A stretch of DNA of 64,000 bases from Valencia hispanica (Eukaryota > Chordata > Actinopteri > Cyprinodontiformes > Valenciidae), in contig OY747712.1 of NCBI GenBank assembly GCA_963556495.2, positions 29,718,235 through 29,782,234 of the forward strand, read 5' to 3'. The position numbers were made by a program, and so were the translations under genes. Shown here piece after piece: positions 10,533-23,901 of this stretch. How positions within the stretch are numbered: the stretch's first letter is position 1; each line of letters opens with the position of its first letter. A model generated the notes under the pieces. The model saw only the letters and a list, made by a program, of their open reading frames with translations. It was not told where the DNA came from and searched no databases.

Positions 10533-12390
10533 TAGTCAGTTAGCCTCTAGTGTGCCTGTCGGCCATAGCAAATTAGACTAAAGAGCATCCACTAGACAAG
10601 CAGCTGTTTCAGTTATGTTTGTATGCTATTTATTTCTGTTTTCAGTTGGATTTCTTTTTGTATTTCTACCAGTAATAGCCAAGGAGGCTTTTATGAATAC
10701 TTTGAAAAAAGGATTAATAAAACCAGGTATCAGCTTTTATATGAAGTAGACCAGAACCTTTAAGCTTAAACAGTCTATTACATTTTTTAAATTAAGCGGA
10801 AAATATTTTAATTGCATCTTACAAAACAAATGGATAATGAATTAAAAAAAGATTCCTTTACATAAAATACTTTCTCCCCTTTTGACAAATCAGTGCAGAG
10901 GAAATGGACCAGTTTATTTTCATTGTGACCATCAAAAGCTCTTCATATCAAGTTAAAAGGCTCTTAGTCAGAGACAACGTAATCATTTTGCTGCAAGCAA
11001 ATTCAGTACTTATTTATTAAATCTCAGCTTTTAGTGCCTGAAACACTTACCACAAGATAGTACCTTACTCTGTCCTTGTCTGAATATCTTGATATAAACT
11101 TTTTTCTCTTGTTTTCTTATCATGACTGCATACATATTTCTCTGACTAATTCTCCCTTTACTGCCTAAGTGCTATAAAAGGAATAAAAATTGTTTTTACA
11201 CCATATGAGCATACCCTACATCTAGAGTCAAGCTGTTGCAATCAATCAGCCTTGTCCCATTAAATTTATAACCCTTCCCCCTTTAAGAGTGCAGCTACAC
11301 CCCAGCTTCCACCCCCAGCAGTAAGCTTGCTAAAATACCAGACATTTATCATAGTTATTATAGTCATTAAACCCTTCCACACAGCACAGAATCTCCTCAG
11401 CTTTGTATCCTTTTGAGGTGCAAGAGTAAATGGATTAGGTTATTGCCTTCACTTAGGGGCACCGATATCAGCCACAATAATCTTTGTCCTCCACCACAGC
11501 CTTTAAAATTTAGGACTCTGACACATCACTGCAACTCTGACAAATTGGTGCCACTGAGACTGCTGAAGTATTCTCTCATCTTTGTGGTATTAACGATAAT
11601 ACTATCACTCTGGTTGCATGTTTGAAGTCTTGGTTATACTGCAGAATGAGTTTTTGCACTGCTCTGACTAAAAATGCATCAACTCTGTCTGTAACTTGAC
11701 CGTTCCTTGGCTATGTATGCTCCCATGCAGGAGTGCCACTGGACAAGGTGATAAAATCCAAATTGCCTTCAAGCATTAGATTGTAAATGTTTGTAATAAT
11801 ACTTGGGATCAAATACGCTTGTGGGAATCGGGGATTTTATCTTTAAAAAAATTTTTAGGGCTAAAAGAAACACTGTATTGTATGAATTCAGTCTGTTTGA
11901 CACAGACTCTTTGAACCCTTCTGGAAGATGTTACATGGTGAATCACAATCCAAGCATCTGTTGTGACCCAGACTTTTTAAATGTACTAAATCAGGGCTTT
12001 TGAAGTCGTTGCACCTGTAAGTTTAGTATTTTGTCAAATAGATTCTAGTATATTTTAACTTAGATGAGAAGTTTATGGTGAAAAACCACACTTAGTGAAA
12101 AGAGATGCAACGATCAGCATTTTGTAACCAAAATCAGATCTCCATTATTTGCAAAGCTTTGACCAATACTTCCTGATTCTTATACCTCTTCAAAAGCTAT
12201 AATTTGAAGTATTCAGAATATTTTATTTCTGTCTTTCTCATATGACGTTATTAATTAATTTCACGGGAAAGGGAGGTGGTATTACACTGGTTTAAGAATG
12301 AATGGCTGATAAACCATGTATTTAACAGTTTCCCTATTTTCCTTTTTCCAGTACTTCATTTTAAACACTTCTATAAACAGCTAACACTGA

Positions 12391-12427
12391 GTTTTTATGT
12401 TGTGAACCGATAGCACAACATAAAAAC
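12391..12427. repeat. Short perfect hairpin
   Basis: The arms GTTTTTATGTTGTG (12391-12404) and CACAACATAAAAAC (12414-12427) are exact reverse complements around a 9-base loop. It lies about 350 bases upstream of exon 4. No function is assigned. Confidence 0.6.
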
Positions 12428-12773
12428 CATGGCAACATAAAAAACGTGATATTAATATAAAAACTAATCTTGACATAAATTATAATAATGTCCATCTAAA
12501 AATACCTACTAATTATAAATCTGATTTTAAACATAACATGTCTTAATCATTGGTGCAAGGGAGCTAAGACCACAATCTTTATTATTGGGAGACTAAACAG
12601 ACCTAACACTAGTAAATTTCAACTTAAAATATTAATTTAATAAAAAGTCTTCGCTCCTCATCACTTTTGCAGATTTATTTATTAGTCCCATATGCTTCAC
12701 TCTATTAGTGTGTTTGGTTCATGAATTTCTTTCCTTTATTTCTTTTCTAACAATCTGTTTTTTCTTGTCACAG

Positions 12774-12929
12774 CATGCCCGCCAGGTACTTTCAAATCAA
12801 CCCAGGGTCCAGGTCTTTGTCTGCAGTGCCCTCCCAACAGCCGATCCACAGCTGAGGCTGCCACTATCTGTGTTTGCCGCAACGGCTACTACCGCGGCGA
12901 CGTTGATCAACCAGATGAACCCTGTACCA
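12774..12929 (+). CDS. ephb1: ephb1 exon 4: end of the cysteine-rich (EGF-like) region
   Basis: This 156-base exon lies between an acceptor (TTTTTCTTGTCACAG) and a consensus donor (GTGAGT at 12930). Starting with the last two bases of an Ala codon, it reads (A)CPPGTFKSTQGPGLC, then LQCPPNSRSTAEAATICVC and RNGYYRGDVDQPDEPCT. The six cysteines and the CRNGYYR motif are those of the ephrin-receptor EGF-like module, which links the ligand-binding domain to the fibronectin repeats and helps receptor clustering. EPHB1 of mammals has CPPGTFK and a similar SNSRSPAEA stretch. The length equals that expected for Eph exon 4. Entry phase is 1 and exit phase is 1; the last base pairs with exon 5 to make Ser. 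Confidence 0.96.
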
Positions 12930-15900
12930 GTGAGTATGGCATACATGATGTTGCGTGTTGCACTCATTCACTGTGATACAATGATATCCTGCTAGGATTT
13001 GAACTTGTTACAGTTTTGTTTTGAAAGGTTAGGGTTGACAATAACATAAAATAGACCGGCCAGCCACAATCTTGCTATCATCAAGCCTGTGCATGCTGGT
13101 GCATTTAAATTAGTTTGTATCTGAATCCCAAAAGATCCCTTCAGTATGACTGTAATAATCACATAAGGGGGGTTTGCATTGCTGACATCTCCATCACTTT
13201 GCCAATGAGCTTTTTCTGTTTCCCCTCAGTTGTCTTTTTTTCTTCCACTCTCTCACTTTTTTCTGTTCTTTTTGTTTGTCTGTTATCATCCCCTGAAGTC
13301 CTAATTACTCAGGCAGATGCTGTGAAGCTTCAACACTGTCCTGCCTTTATCCGCTGGAGATCCAATAAGGCCTTACACAGCATCGTGCTTATCTTAATAT
13401 GATGTAAAAGCAATATGCTAAGCTTTCCTGCTGTCCCTATTGACACCGAGTTAGACAGGAGAAGACCTCCAAAAAGTTAGCTTGCTCTCCTTTTTCATTT
13501 ACTGACACTGGGGAGTATATAAATTGTTTTTTCTCATCTGTACAGCAGACCTTGCGGCATTAGCTTACTGGTTATCTGTTCATTAATGCCTGATTTATTA
13601 ACAGAGATTTGGTTAATTGGCTTCAAGAATAAGCTCAGGGTCGTATTCCCCCAAAAGGTTGGGCAGAAACATACAGCTAGTAAACATATTTTATAGTTAC
13701 AGTTTTGCCATATGTGTGTCTATAAACTGAATGATTGTGTTAAAGCTGCAGAGGTATCACAGTGCAGCATGACCGTATATGTTTTATTGACTTGTACATG
13801 TTGCCATCAACACCTTTATGTTTCGGAAGCTGCAGGGAGAAAATAGTTTTTTTATATTGTGTTTTCTGTACTCTCCAATACACTGCACACTTTTGAGGCG
13901 AATTTGCAAATTTTCTATCATCTATAACATCTGCCTCTACCTTGGGGCCTTGCATTTTCCCTAAGCAATCTCCACAAGGGCTCCCAACTGACTATCTGGA
14001 ACAGATCCCAATGGCCTAAGCAGCCTGTTACTTTTTTTTCTGATTTCAATCACTCAAGCGTTATCCCCTCCCTTGGTTTTGTTCTATTTTTCAATTGCTA
14101 GATTATTTTCCCTTATTCTTCACTCACAGGGAAAGATTATATTCAGTATATTTGAACATTTGAAAAGAAATTCTTCTTTCTGAATGCTAGATATCAATTG
14201 ATATGTGGCTGTTGTTATTCAACACTGTCCAGGCCTTGTCTTTATTTAGCCTCTGGAAATAAAATACTTGACTGTTTTCCGCCCATAGCCATGGCCCAAA
14301 TTTAACCTCAACAAAGATTTTATATTTCAGGGTCCTTTTAACAACATTTAGACATAAATAGATGTATTTGCATAAGCATATTTTCAACTTTAGGACCACA
14401 ACTTTAAGTTGGTGTCATAGAAACATACAGGTTATATTCCAAACAATTCCTTGAAATGTTATGAAACATTATCTTACAGTACAACAACTTAGGTCTTTAG
14501 AAAGCTAAGGCAAAATGACCAGAATCCCTGTTAAATAATACGGTCTGGTGTAAAACATTCAGCACAACATAGATTATAGTGGAAACATATTCGTCCCCTT
14601 ACAGATTTCTTCTGTTTTTGCTTTTCTTTGTTCTACCTAAATCTTTTATATAAGCCATTTTTAATAACAAAGGTAGAATTGAAAAGGGCTCTCACTGTAA
14701 GGAGTTACAAAATAATCTGTAACCCTTGCTAGACTGAAATATATATCAGTGACTTTATTTCTCATCTGTGCTTTAAATGAGGGCATAGTGTGTTAGTTTT
14801 GGAGATTTTTTTAGCTTACTTTATGTTGTCAGAGACGTCTATATATATAATTTTCGATCTGGTAATAATCAGGCCACTGTGTGGCTGGTGAAATTAAAAT
14901 AAGCTTTTCATAAGGTTAACCAAACTTAATTCAGGGTTTTCACATAGCACCAGGCTAGTTTTAATAGTTTCTTCCCTTAATAAATGAAATAATAATTTGA
15001 ATGCAGGTTTTTTTTGTATTTTCTCAATTTTTCTTTGTCTGTTATTGAAAATTCATTGATTTTAAAAATATTCAGGTGTAAAAAAACTAAACAAAAACTG
15101 AAGTTCTCAGCAAAATCACAGCTTCCTTTGAAGGTTTCAACCTACCATAGCAGCTGAGCCTGATTTGCTGTGGGTGCCTTGCAGCGCAGCAGGGGGCCAG
15201 TGAGATCATCCTAGTAAGAATCTCTTTAATACTGTGGGTCCTGATAAGAGCGCTGCCAGAGTAGCTTAAATCAGACCAGTATATAGCAGCAAAAGCTGTA
15301 GCTTAAGTGCTTCTCACTGGCATCTGAAGACTGGGTCCCTGTATGCTCCAAATCAGCTTGATTAGCTTGCTGACGGATTGCCCGATCCCTGGCTCTCGCA
15401 GCAGGGGGGCCCCATGGTGTATCCTCCTACCTCCACCAGCCTCCTTCTTCGGGGTTCTGAAAATACCAGATCTGGGCTGCATTTTAAACTCTCCAATGTA
15501 TTCCTCACCTCTCCTTTCTTCCTTTTCTTTGTCTTGCACTGTTTTCAATCTTTGCCCTAGGGTAAGTACACCACAAGTGTTCCATCTCACAGTGGGAAGC
15601 CCAACATTCTTAGCCAGGATACCCAGCAAAGTAAGTACTTTTGGGACAGAACTTTGCATTCTTCTTTGCGACTTTCTGGTCGCTTTTCTAGATTCTAAGC
15701 CCCCAGGTGAGCTACATTGCTTCTGGTTTCTTATGAGTGTCAATGTGAGGAAGGAAGTGTTTTATTCGTGTGAGAGCAGTGTGGAAAGGTCAGCCGGTTC
15801 TAGCATACTGAGCCATGGGGCTTCTCTCAATATGTGAGTCAGGAGAGTCGATTGATAGGCTCAGTAGTAACTGTGGGGACTCATGCTGTTAAAACTCTGC

Positions 15901-17963
15901 TCATTGGTCCATAGCAGGTAGATATGATCGAGAATCATGGTGTGAGCTGTAGTGTAGAAGAGAGTCACAAAAATGCGAAAAGACAGGAACATTTCCCTTT
16001 AATCAGGTAACATTTGAATGCTTTTATATAAAGTGGGGAAAAAATAAAAGTGACCAGATTGTTTTTTTTTTTCATGTGCAGAAATAATCATAGCAAGTCC
16101 CAGTGTAAGAAGAGGAATACATTCTTGTGCATTTGCAAATTTGAACCAAACTTACTCAAACCAGTTTGTGAAAGACATGAAATAAAAACTGTAAATTGTC
16201 CATGTAAACAATCAAGGTTGTAAATGTCTAATACATTTCTGCATAGCTGAGTGTGCTACATCGTTTATTTCAATAACCTCCAATCTAATATGTTTCTGTA
16301 CATTTATATTACAAACAAAACCTAAAATTTCAGGTAGCAAAAGCAAAGATCTGTTGTTTTTTATTCTATTCATAATTTAAATTGTTTTGACATGTTTATT
16401 TTAACTTTGTGTTTTTGTTTGTTTTCGTTCTCTAGAGAGAGATGACAGTAAGCTGTCATTGTTTGCTTTAAATTGGTCTTTACTTATATAATTTGCTGCT
16501 GAACTCTACTGTCTAAATCTACTGTCAGCTGGCCAGTTTCCTCCTTCAGTAACGGTATAAATGAATGGAACTAAAGTCTCAGATTCCTGTTCTTGTTTGC
16601 TGTATGTGATACCCCATAATCCACACTATTATTTAAAGGAAAACTGTATTTTTGTGGAGGAGTGTCGAATTTTCACCCAGGATGCTACAACAGTGAACTA
16701 TACTTCGGCAGGTGCTGGTTAATTCAAGTCTTTGTTATTTTGTACTTATGCAGTTTTGGTCATTTTTCACCGAAACCATGGTTTCAATCTACTACCAAAA
16801 ATATGGTATGAGTTAACCATTGGCTACTCAATTAATCGTCTCTCATGGCAGGAAGGCTTGGAAAAAATATGTTAAATGCTGTAAAATGCAGTTTATAAAG
16901 AGAAAATGTAGATGGCAAAAATTAACATTGAATCAGATATTCACCACAAATTCTGGGCACTGAATTCCCATTTAGAATAATTGTTATACTTTTCAGTATT
17001 TGAAGTTATTGCAAGGCAAGGCAATTTTATTTGTATTTCACACTTTCAACAACAAGGTGATTCAAGGTACAAGGTACATACATCAAGACATTACTCAAAG
17101 GCAGCTCTAAACAGATACGTTTTTAGTTGTGTTTTAAAAGAACTCTGTGATTCAGCACCTTTGCAGTTTTCTGGAAGTTTGTTCCAGATTAGAGGAGCAT
17201 AAAAACTCAAAGCCACTTCTCCATGTTTGGTTCTGATTCTAGGGATGTTGAGTAGACTGGAATTAGAGGACCTGAGTGTTCTGGTGTGTTGGTAGAGTAA
17301 CACCAGATCTTCAATATACCTTGGTGCTAAGCCATTCAATGATTTATAAACTAGTAAATATATTTTGAAGTTTTTTCTCTGAGCTACAGGGAGCCAGTGT
17401 AAGGACTTTAGAACTGGGGTGATGTGGTCTACTTTCCTGGTTCTAGTGAGAACACGAGCAACAGCGTTCTGGATCAGCTGCAGCTGTCTAATTGACTTTT
17501 TAGGCAGACCTGTGAGAACGCTGTTGCAGTAATCTCCCCAATTAAAGACTAACCGTTGTTGCTTTTATGTGACCCTGGAGGTTCAGGTCTGAGTCCATTA
17601 CTACACCTAAATTTCGGGCTTGATCAGTAGTTTCTAGTGTTATTAACTGATGCTGTGTGCTGACTGTTGATCGGTCCTCTTTAGTTCCAAAACTAATTAC
17701 TTCTGTTTTGTTTATGTTCAGCTGGAGAAAAGTTATGGCACATATGGGGTGAACTGGGGCACCCCACCTGTGATTTCTGTTTGTTTTGATGAAAAGTTTC
17801 ATATTGAAACAAAGAAGTCCCTGTTCTTTAGGTAAGACTCGAACCAGCCAAGTAATGTACCAGAGAGTCCGACCCAGCTCTCCAGTCGTCCAAATAGTAT
17901 ATCATGATCTACAGTCTCAAATGCTGCACTGAGTTCCAACAGAACCAGCACTGTGGTTCTACC

Positions 17964-18557
17964 TAGGGGTGCACCGATCCCACTTTTTTAGTCCCGATAC
18001 CGATGCCTGGGCTTTGTGTATCTGTCGATACCCGATAACGATCCGATACTATTGCTGAATTAATAATAAACTATATACCCTCCACCTTATGCGTTACTTG
18101 AAGGGACTAAAGGTACCAGACTTTACTAACTAAACATAACTTAGACTTCTTTTTTCCTTTTTGACCCCGCTCTTTTGTTTTGCTGAGGTGCAGGAATTCA
18201 GCGTGCTCTTTAACATAGTGTTTCTGGATGTGCTTGATTAAAGTGGTAGTGTTGTACTTTGCAGTAATACCACCTCCCCTCGAAACATTTACTTTGCAGA
18301 AATTGCAAACAGCCGACGAACTAGTTGGAGTGGCAAGCGTGAAATATCGCCACACAGCCGACCCTCTGGCTCGCTCCATGTTGCTTCTAGCATGCGACAC
18401 ACGTGAAGCTTACGAATGACATAGGTTCTGCTGCGACGGCAAAAAAAAAAATACTGGATTGGCCAGTGGATCTGTTCATTTTTCCAATCCCCGATCCAGC
18501 TATTTTGTCAGTATCGCGGGCGATATCCGGTCCTAATATCGGATCGGTGCACCCCTA
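17964..18557 (-). mobile_element. hAT element (594 bases) with a perfect 8-base target duplication
   Basis: Termini TAGGGGTGCACCGATCC and GGATCGGTGCACCCCTA are perfect inverted repeats of 17 bases. They are flanked by GTTCTACC on both sides (17956-17963 and 18558-18565), the 8-base duplication that defines hAT. The flanking LINE reads on across the insertion, proving the exact boundaries. Only the 5' exon of a transposase remains, on the - strand, so this is a deletion derivative that would need a transposase from elsewhere. Confidence 0.95.
18107..18400 (-). pseudogene. BED zinc-finger exon of a hAT transposase (fragment)
   Basis: The 97-codon frame starts MSHARSNMERARGSAVWRYF and contains a BED-type DNA-binding finger: the aromatic VWRYFTL, the cysteine pair AVCNFCKVN, then TTLIKHIQKHYVKEHAEF supplying the histidines. 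In full hAT transposases this N-terminal finger binds the element's ends; the RNase H-like catalytic domain that should follow is absent. The frame runs into a basic tail (KGKKKSK) and stops. It lies wholly inside the element at 17964-18557. Confidence 0.85.
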
Positions 18558-21500
18558 GTTCTACCACAGTCTGTATTTATGCGGATGTCATTGAAAACTT
18601 TGACGAGGGCAGTCTTAGTGCTGTGGTGAGCATAAACAGCATGCTATTTGTAAGATTCTCTACAAAACATGAGCTGTTAAAAATATCAAAAAGATTATGC
18701 TATTTAATTGTTAGCTTGAACACTAATGATGCATATAAATACTTTGTATATCTTATATCATGTTATTTTTTTCTTTCTGTTTTCTAGGAAAACACTTCTT
18801 TTACGCTCGTACATCAATATGCAACATGGTGTGCCACTTTGACTGCCATATCTCTTTAATAGAGTTGCTCATTTTGTGAAAATAACTAATTGAATTTGCA
18901 AAAGACTTTCTAATGTAGCAGGAGTGTTGATTTGCACACGTTAGGCCTCTTCTGTTGCTGCTGAGGTCAGGTGCAGGATGTTAGATCCTAAGGGGTTAAG
19001 TTAAAGAAATAAAGCAGTAGACCCTAAAACTTTCACCTGCACTGAGACAGAGGATCTCACATGTTGTCTGTGAAGACATGGACAATCCTTGACCCAAATT
19101 GAGACCCTTAATGATGCTGGGTGCAGCCAAATTCCCTTGAGACAATTTATGTGAGAGAAGGACTTAAAGAACAAAAAACATAATCAAAGACCGTGTTTCC
19201 TCCCATGCCAGAAATCCACCTTGTTGAACTTTCCAAGGGAGCACCACATATGGGACACTGAAAGGTGCAAGACGTTGTGTTCTTTGGCAAGAAAAGAAAT
19301 TGTGTGGATAGTCTTGTGGGCTTCTGATATGGAGATGTTTTTTCTAATGTACCAGAGTGGAAAAAAAGCCTCTATCATTGTTTTGGAAGCGTTTACTTTC
19401 AATGGAGCTTCTGGTTGTGCAGCAGACTTCAGCTACCTTTGTGGGGATGTTGCAGCAGGCATACCTCTTGATTGAGTGACCTCATCTGTATGGTGATGAC
19501 TGACTCTTTCAACAAGACAACACTGTAGTGCAAGCAACGCTGTCAGAGAAGCAATTTACTCTGGGGAAATATCACCTCTCTTTTAGACTTTCCTGCAAGT
19601 CTCCCACATTGGGTCCAAGCCTTGGATGCCTTTTGTGAGCGCTATCTTTACAACATGGAGTAACATTTCCGTCATAGAGGAAATGGCATTTAAACACTTC
19701 CAAATGTAAGTGTCAGAAAGAGCAGTGGGGATACTTGATGCTGGATCACGTTTTGTTATTTTTTTGTTATTTGGGGGCTATGGACTTACACTTTCGATAT
19801 TTTTTTGTTACTTTCTCCTGTTTCTTGTTTTTGTACTTTGCAGCTCCAATTACAACATCCAGCAGTGTGAAACATATGTACTTGGAACCTTTTCTTTGGT
19901 CTTCAGATTTTGATCAAGAGTGTATCTGCATCTGTGTGTGTGCTTATAAAGAGGGCATCTTCAGACAGTATATATGTAAAATGTGATATTTACTGATACC
20001 GAAAATTCTGACAACAGAACATAGAAATATTTGAGATATAGTTTCGACACTATGGGAAATACTTTTCACTAACACTGCAAGTTTTGCGGTTATTAAAGTG
20101 TGCGATTATGCGATGGATGATACAGAGGATACTCACTGGGCATAGACAGAACAGCTCCCAGGAGAGTCGGTAAAGTACTTCTTGTCACTCAAACTCCCTA
20201 ATGTGCTGTATTTTTACTCCCTAAACTTGTAGCATCCAAGTACTTGATTATGTGCCATTTGACCTGTGGCTTGAGCACTACCTCGCCCCCTCAGCTAGAC
20301 CATAATAATCATGCTATAAGTCATGCCCCTTATTTTGCTGACCTGAGTTTGCAGCCATAACTTAATAATTCTCTCACCCCTACTTTTTGCTTTTTTGTCC
20401 AAGCTCTCTGTTTACAACATATGACTTTGCAGCAAATATTTATGACATGACACCTCAGAATAAAGCACACTTTGTACCTGCCCTGAGTAGAAAATAACTA
20501 TATTGTCCATTGAGATGTATGCTTTCAGAGTATCTTGTTTATAAAATCTCAGCTACTTTAGGAAGTAATGAAATCACCCAATGTTCTCTTTGTGCAGGTG
20601 ACCCTCCCAATTGGGTGATCACGCGTCAATATGGATATTTCCCCGTACATTATGTAATTTACCACAATATTTTGAAAGCAAAGCTGTTTAAATGTAATGT
20701 TTGTTTTAGGTTTCTTCTTAGCACTAATATCACCATCTTCTCTACTGGTTACTGTCAACTAGGACAAAATCTATGGACAGATATGTCAAATGTAAACAAA
20801 CATGCAAAAGCTCTCTTCTCTTAGAAATCTGATTAGTATCATGATTTGTATTACACTTAAAATGCAAATAAAGGTACAGATGAGTAAATGATAGAAAATG
20901 ACTGTTAGAATGACGAGACATGGGATTGTAAATCAAAAGTGTGTCAGTTTAGCCTTTTTTATGTAAAAGCTTGAGCTTTATTGTGGATAAACTGGTACAC
21001 ATTACCCCTCCATGACTACCTCATTCACCAGAGCTTCTGCTTTGTCTGGCATTTGAGAGTGAAGAGCTGCTGCTGTGCAGCCTGAGGGACCATGAATCTC
21101 AGCTAAGCAAATTTCTTCACTGCCATTTCAGCAGATTTCACCTCGTAGAGAATCAACGCTGCAATTGCAGGAGGCTGAATAGGCTCCCTTTTTTCCACCC
21201 CAATATTAAGCCACCACTCAACCCAAACAATAGTTGTATTATTTCTTGATTTCTCTCTGAATATAGTTTTTGAGGTTCTGCTCCAGCTGTGGGCCATAAG
21301 AGATTGAATGAAACCCTGAATTTGCAGAGCCACTTGGATAAGAATACTTCATGCAACACTGCATTTTGGTAAAAAACCAATATTTGATAGACGTGAACAA
21401 TTCACTGTAGAATCTCTTGATGCGAATAGAATAAATTAACATTTCATTTGTGCTTCAGATTGAAAAAAATCACACAAGAGTCTTTAATATTAGCACTTGT

Positions 21501-23825
21501 ATTTATTAAAGTGTTTTAAATAAGTAATTAAACAGATTAGATTTTTGTAGCTTCTTTGCATACGAGGCATATCTTTGCTTTATGCATAATTACAGCTTTG
21601 CTTAAAATGCAATGTTTCGAGACATAAAAATGATAGACACTAACAAATTTAAAATAAGCTCACAACATTCTGAGTTAATTGGTCATTAATTTCTAGATTA
21701 TTTATACACCAAGAGACAATATCAGAAGTGCTTTAAACTGGGTAAAAAAACAGTTAAACAAGTGAACAGTCATAATACCAAGCAAAATAAATAAACCAGT
21801 AATGGAAGGGATTATAGTTCAGTGGCACTGGACTAAGGGGAAAAAAAGTGTCATATTAAGGCCATACACCATTGTTAACAGTTTTTAGCTTGTAGTTTAG
21901 AGTACTTCTTCTCATTTCCCTGTCAAAAATAAAACAATGTAAAAAATGTACAAGAAAGCAGCAAGGAAAAGACAGCTGAAAACACTGAATGAGATTTCCA
22001 AGCATGAAGATATCATGTATGGAATACCAGAAATCAATGCATAACACAATGGCCACCCAAAACAAAAGTACCAGATGAAAAGTCTCCCATTTACAGTAAA
22101 GCAGAGTTTATGAGGTCAGGATCCACATTGTGACTTACACAGTATGGAGGAAGAAAATCACAAAACATGAGCAGTAGCTTGGAGACCAAACAGAGCTGCA
22201 TTCCACCCAAGACATCAAACAACAAATGAGTGAAAACTTTTGGCAAAAACTTTAATTCAGAAAAAGAAAAAAATGGCAGCATTCAGACAAACATAATTTA
22301 AGCTTCTCACAAGCTTTATTACTCAGATTCACATGGTTGTGTGTAAGCACATTTCTCCCAACAACCTTGTCACTAGAATAGCCAGATTTATTTTACTAAC
22401 CCCTGCTGTAAGTGTGCAATAAGTCTCACTCAAACTTTGTTAACTCATCCACAGCTAATTTATTCCTCAATAATTTGGATTTCAAAACATTTAAATCTAG
22501 AGCTTATTATATTGACCAGAAGGAAAGCTAACATACTAACATACAATCCAAACACTCTCTTTCTCACTTGGCTCAGACACAGAGAAAAAAAGAATCTGCT
22601 GCTTCCACTAATTATTGTGGGTAAACTTGTAGAAGGAATAATTGAAGAGGGCAGCTATTGATTGATTGATCACAATCCACATTCATAAATTGATGTTGTT
22701 TACTGACATAGTATTAAAAAATCCAAACCACACTAAAGCAACATGTATATATGTCATATGTATATATGTCAAATGTTATGACCTGGTCACTACTCTGATT
22801 GATGAATTGACTGTTGATGAATGAATGTGAATGGACAATATTTATAAGCTAATATAATGGACAGGTTTTTTCAACGAGGCTCCCACATAAACGCAAAGCA
22901 GAAGATAAAACATTGCCAGGTAAGCTTCTAAATCAACTTCCTTCCAAGCCAAAGAGTATAAAATCTGACAAAGCATATCTTGCCTTTGGTTTTGTTCCAC
23001 CAAACACCTTCAAACACCTTCAAATGCTGAATGAGCTCATATAAAGTTTTGTACAAAGTGGCACAGTGTGATCTATGATCATAACAGAGGCCAGGAAACT
23101 ATGGGTTATTCCTCTGTCCAATAATACCATCGGCAGGCGCATTTATGAGATGTCAACGGACACATATGAACATTTTCTAATAAACCAAAGGGGGTCCCAG
23201 CAGAAATAGTTTGGGAACCACTGCCTTAAGCCAAGATTCCAATTGCATAATCCTTGTGAAAAAGTGTTTCCAACAGAGGTGCTGTTTTTGATGGATGAGG
23301 AGAAATCCAACTTCTTTACCTGTTTGCTTTCACAAAGCTCATCCATGTGTCTTGCTTTGAAAATCTTTAGGGAAAGGGATTAGTTTGTCCTTTTTTTTGT
23401 TTCCAATAATTAGCCACACATCAGTTAGAGATATTGCCAGTTGGAAAGTTGTTTTGTTTTCTATTAGGTTAACAACCCGTTTTTGTTTACAACAAAAGAT
23501 AGTCCAGGAAGTGTGTACCCAGTTGACACACTATCATCCTTTTATGGAAGTGCATATCTATTTTAGAGGGAATGGTTTCAGAAAAGGATATAACTTACTT
23601 GTTAAAATAAGTCCTATACTATAATGACTGTAATGCATTTAAATTTAATTTTTTCAAGATTTTGAGATTTGGCTTTAAATTTAAATGATATCTGGACTTA
23701 TAATAAATTGATAATAAAACATCGAAGGTGGAAGTACGATTTTACAAAGTTGTTAGATTCTAAAAGTTGAACAAACTCTAAAACTGTTAAACCTAAAAAC
23801 ACTCAAAAGAAAAGGAATAATAAAA

Positions 23826-23882
23826 TATATATATATAGATATATATATATATATATATATATATCTATATATCTATATATCT
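23826..23882. repeat. TA-rich microsatellite next to the exon 5 acceptor
   Basis: Runs of TA, broken by ATAGATA and ATCTATATATCTA units. The repeat ends only about 20 bases before the AG of the exon 5 splice acceptor. Confidence 0.95.
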
Positions 23883-23901
23883 ATTCGCTATATCTTTTCA
23901 G

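Larger units (their letters stand above)
1..12773 (+). other. ephb1 intron 3, downstream part
   Basis: Non-coding intron sequence up to the acceptor of exon 4. Recognisable content is the Tc1-like element at 3866-5471, a TTAA element at 6495-7325, a LINE remnant at about 7330-9085 split by a hAT element, and a foldback-like element at 9303-10532. I see nothing identifiable in 1-3860, 5475-6490 and 10535-12773 beyond AT-rich unique sequence and a short hairpin at 12391-12427. The ORFs in these stretches are short and match no family I recognise. Confidence 0.8.
17013..18640 (-). mobile_element. L2-like LINE remnant, interrupted by a hAT element
   Basis: Read on the - strand, the copy ends at 17013 in the tail GCCTTGCCTTGC, the TTGCC repeat typical of these LINEs. 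The frame at 17091-17339 gives the conserved C-terminus MNGLAPRYIEDLVLLYQH, PRIRTKHGEVALSFYAPLIW and SSFKTQLKTYLFRAAF. The frame at 17542-17802 gives QLNINKTEVISFG and ARNLGVVMDSDLNLQGHI, which follow the catalytic box in this family. Further coding sequence continues to 17963 and, past the hAT insertion, from 18566 to about 18640. The upstream end is ill-defined. Frameshifts show it is dead. Confidence 0.88.
12930..23901 (+). other. ephb1 intron 4
   Basis: Begins GTGAGTATGG and ends TATCTTTTCAG. It contains the L2-like LINE at 17013-18640 with a nested hAT element, and a TA microsatellite at its 3' end. The remainder (12930-17000 and 18650-23820) shows no exon or element I can support. Small tandem ATGTATATATGTC units occur near 22741-22770. 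Confidence 0.85.

Noticed and set aside
15303..15837. Overlapping ORFs of 146 and 164 codons on opposite strands
   Set aside because: Neither resembles a known family; they mirror each other across one open stretch in intron 4, with no splice-site support.
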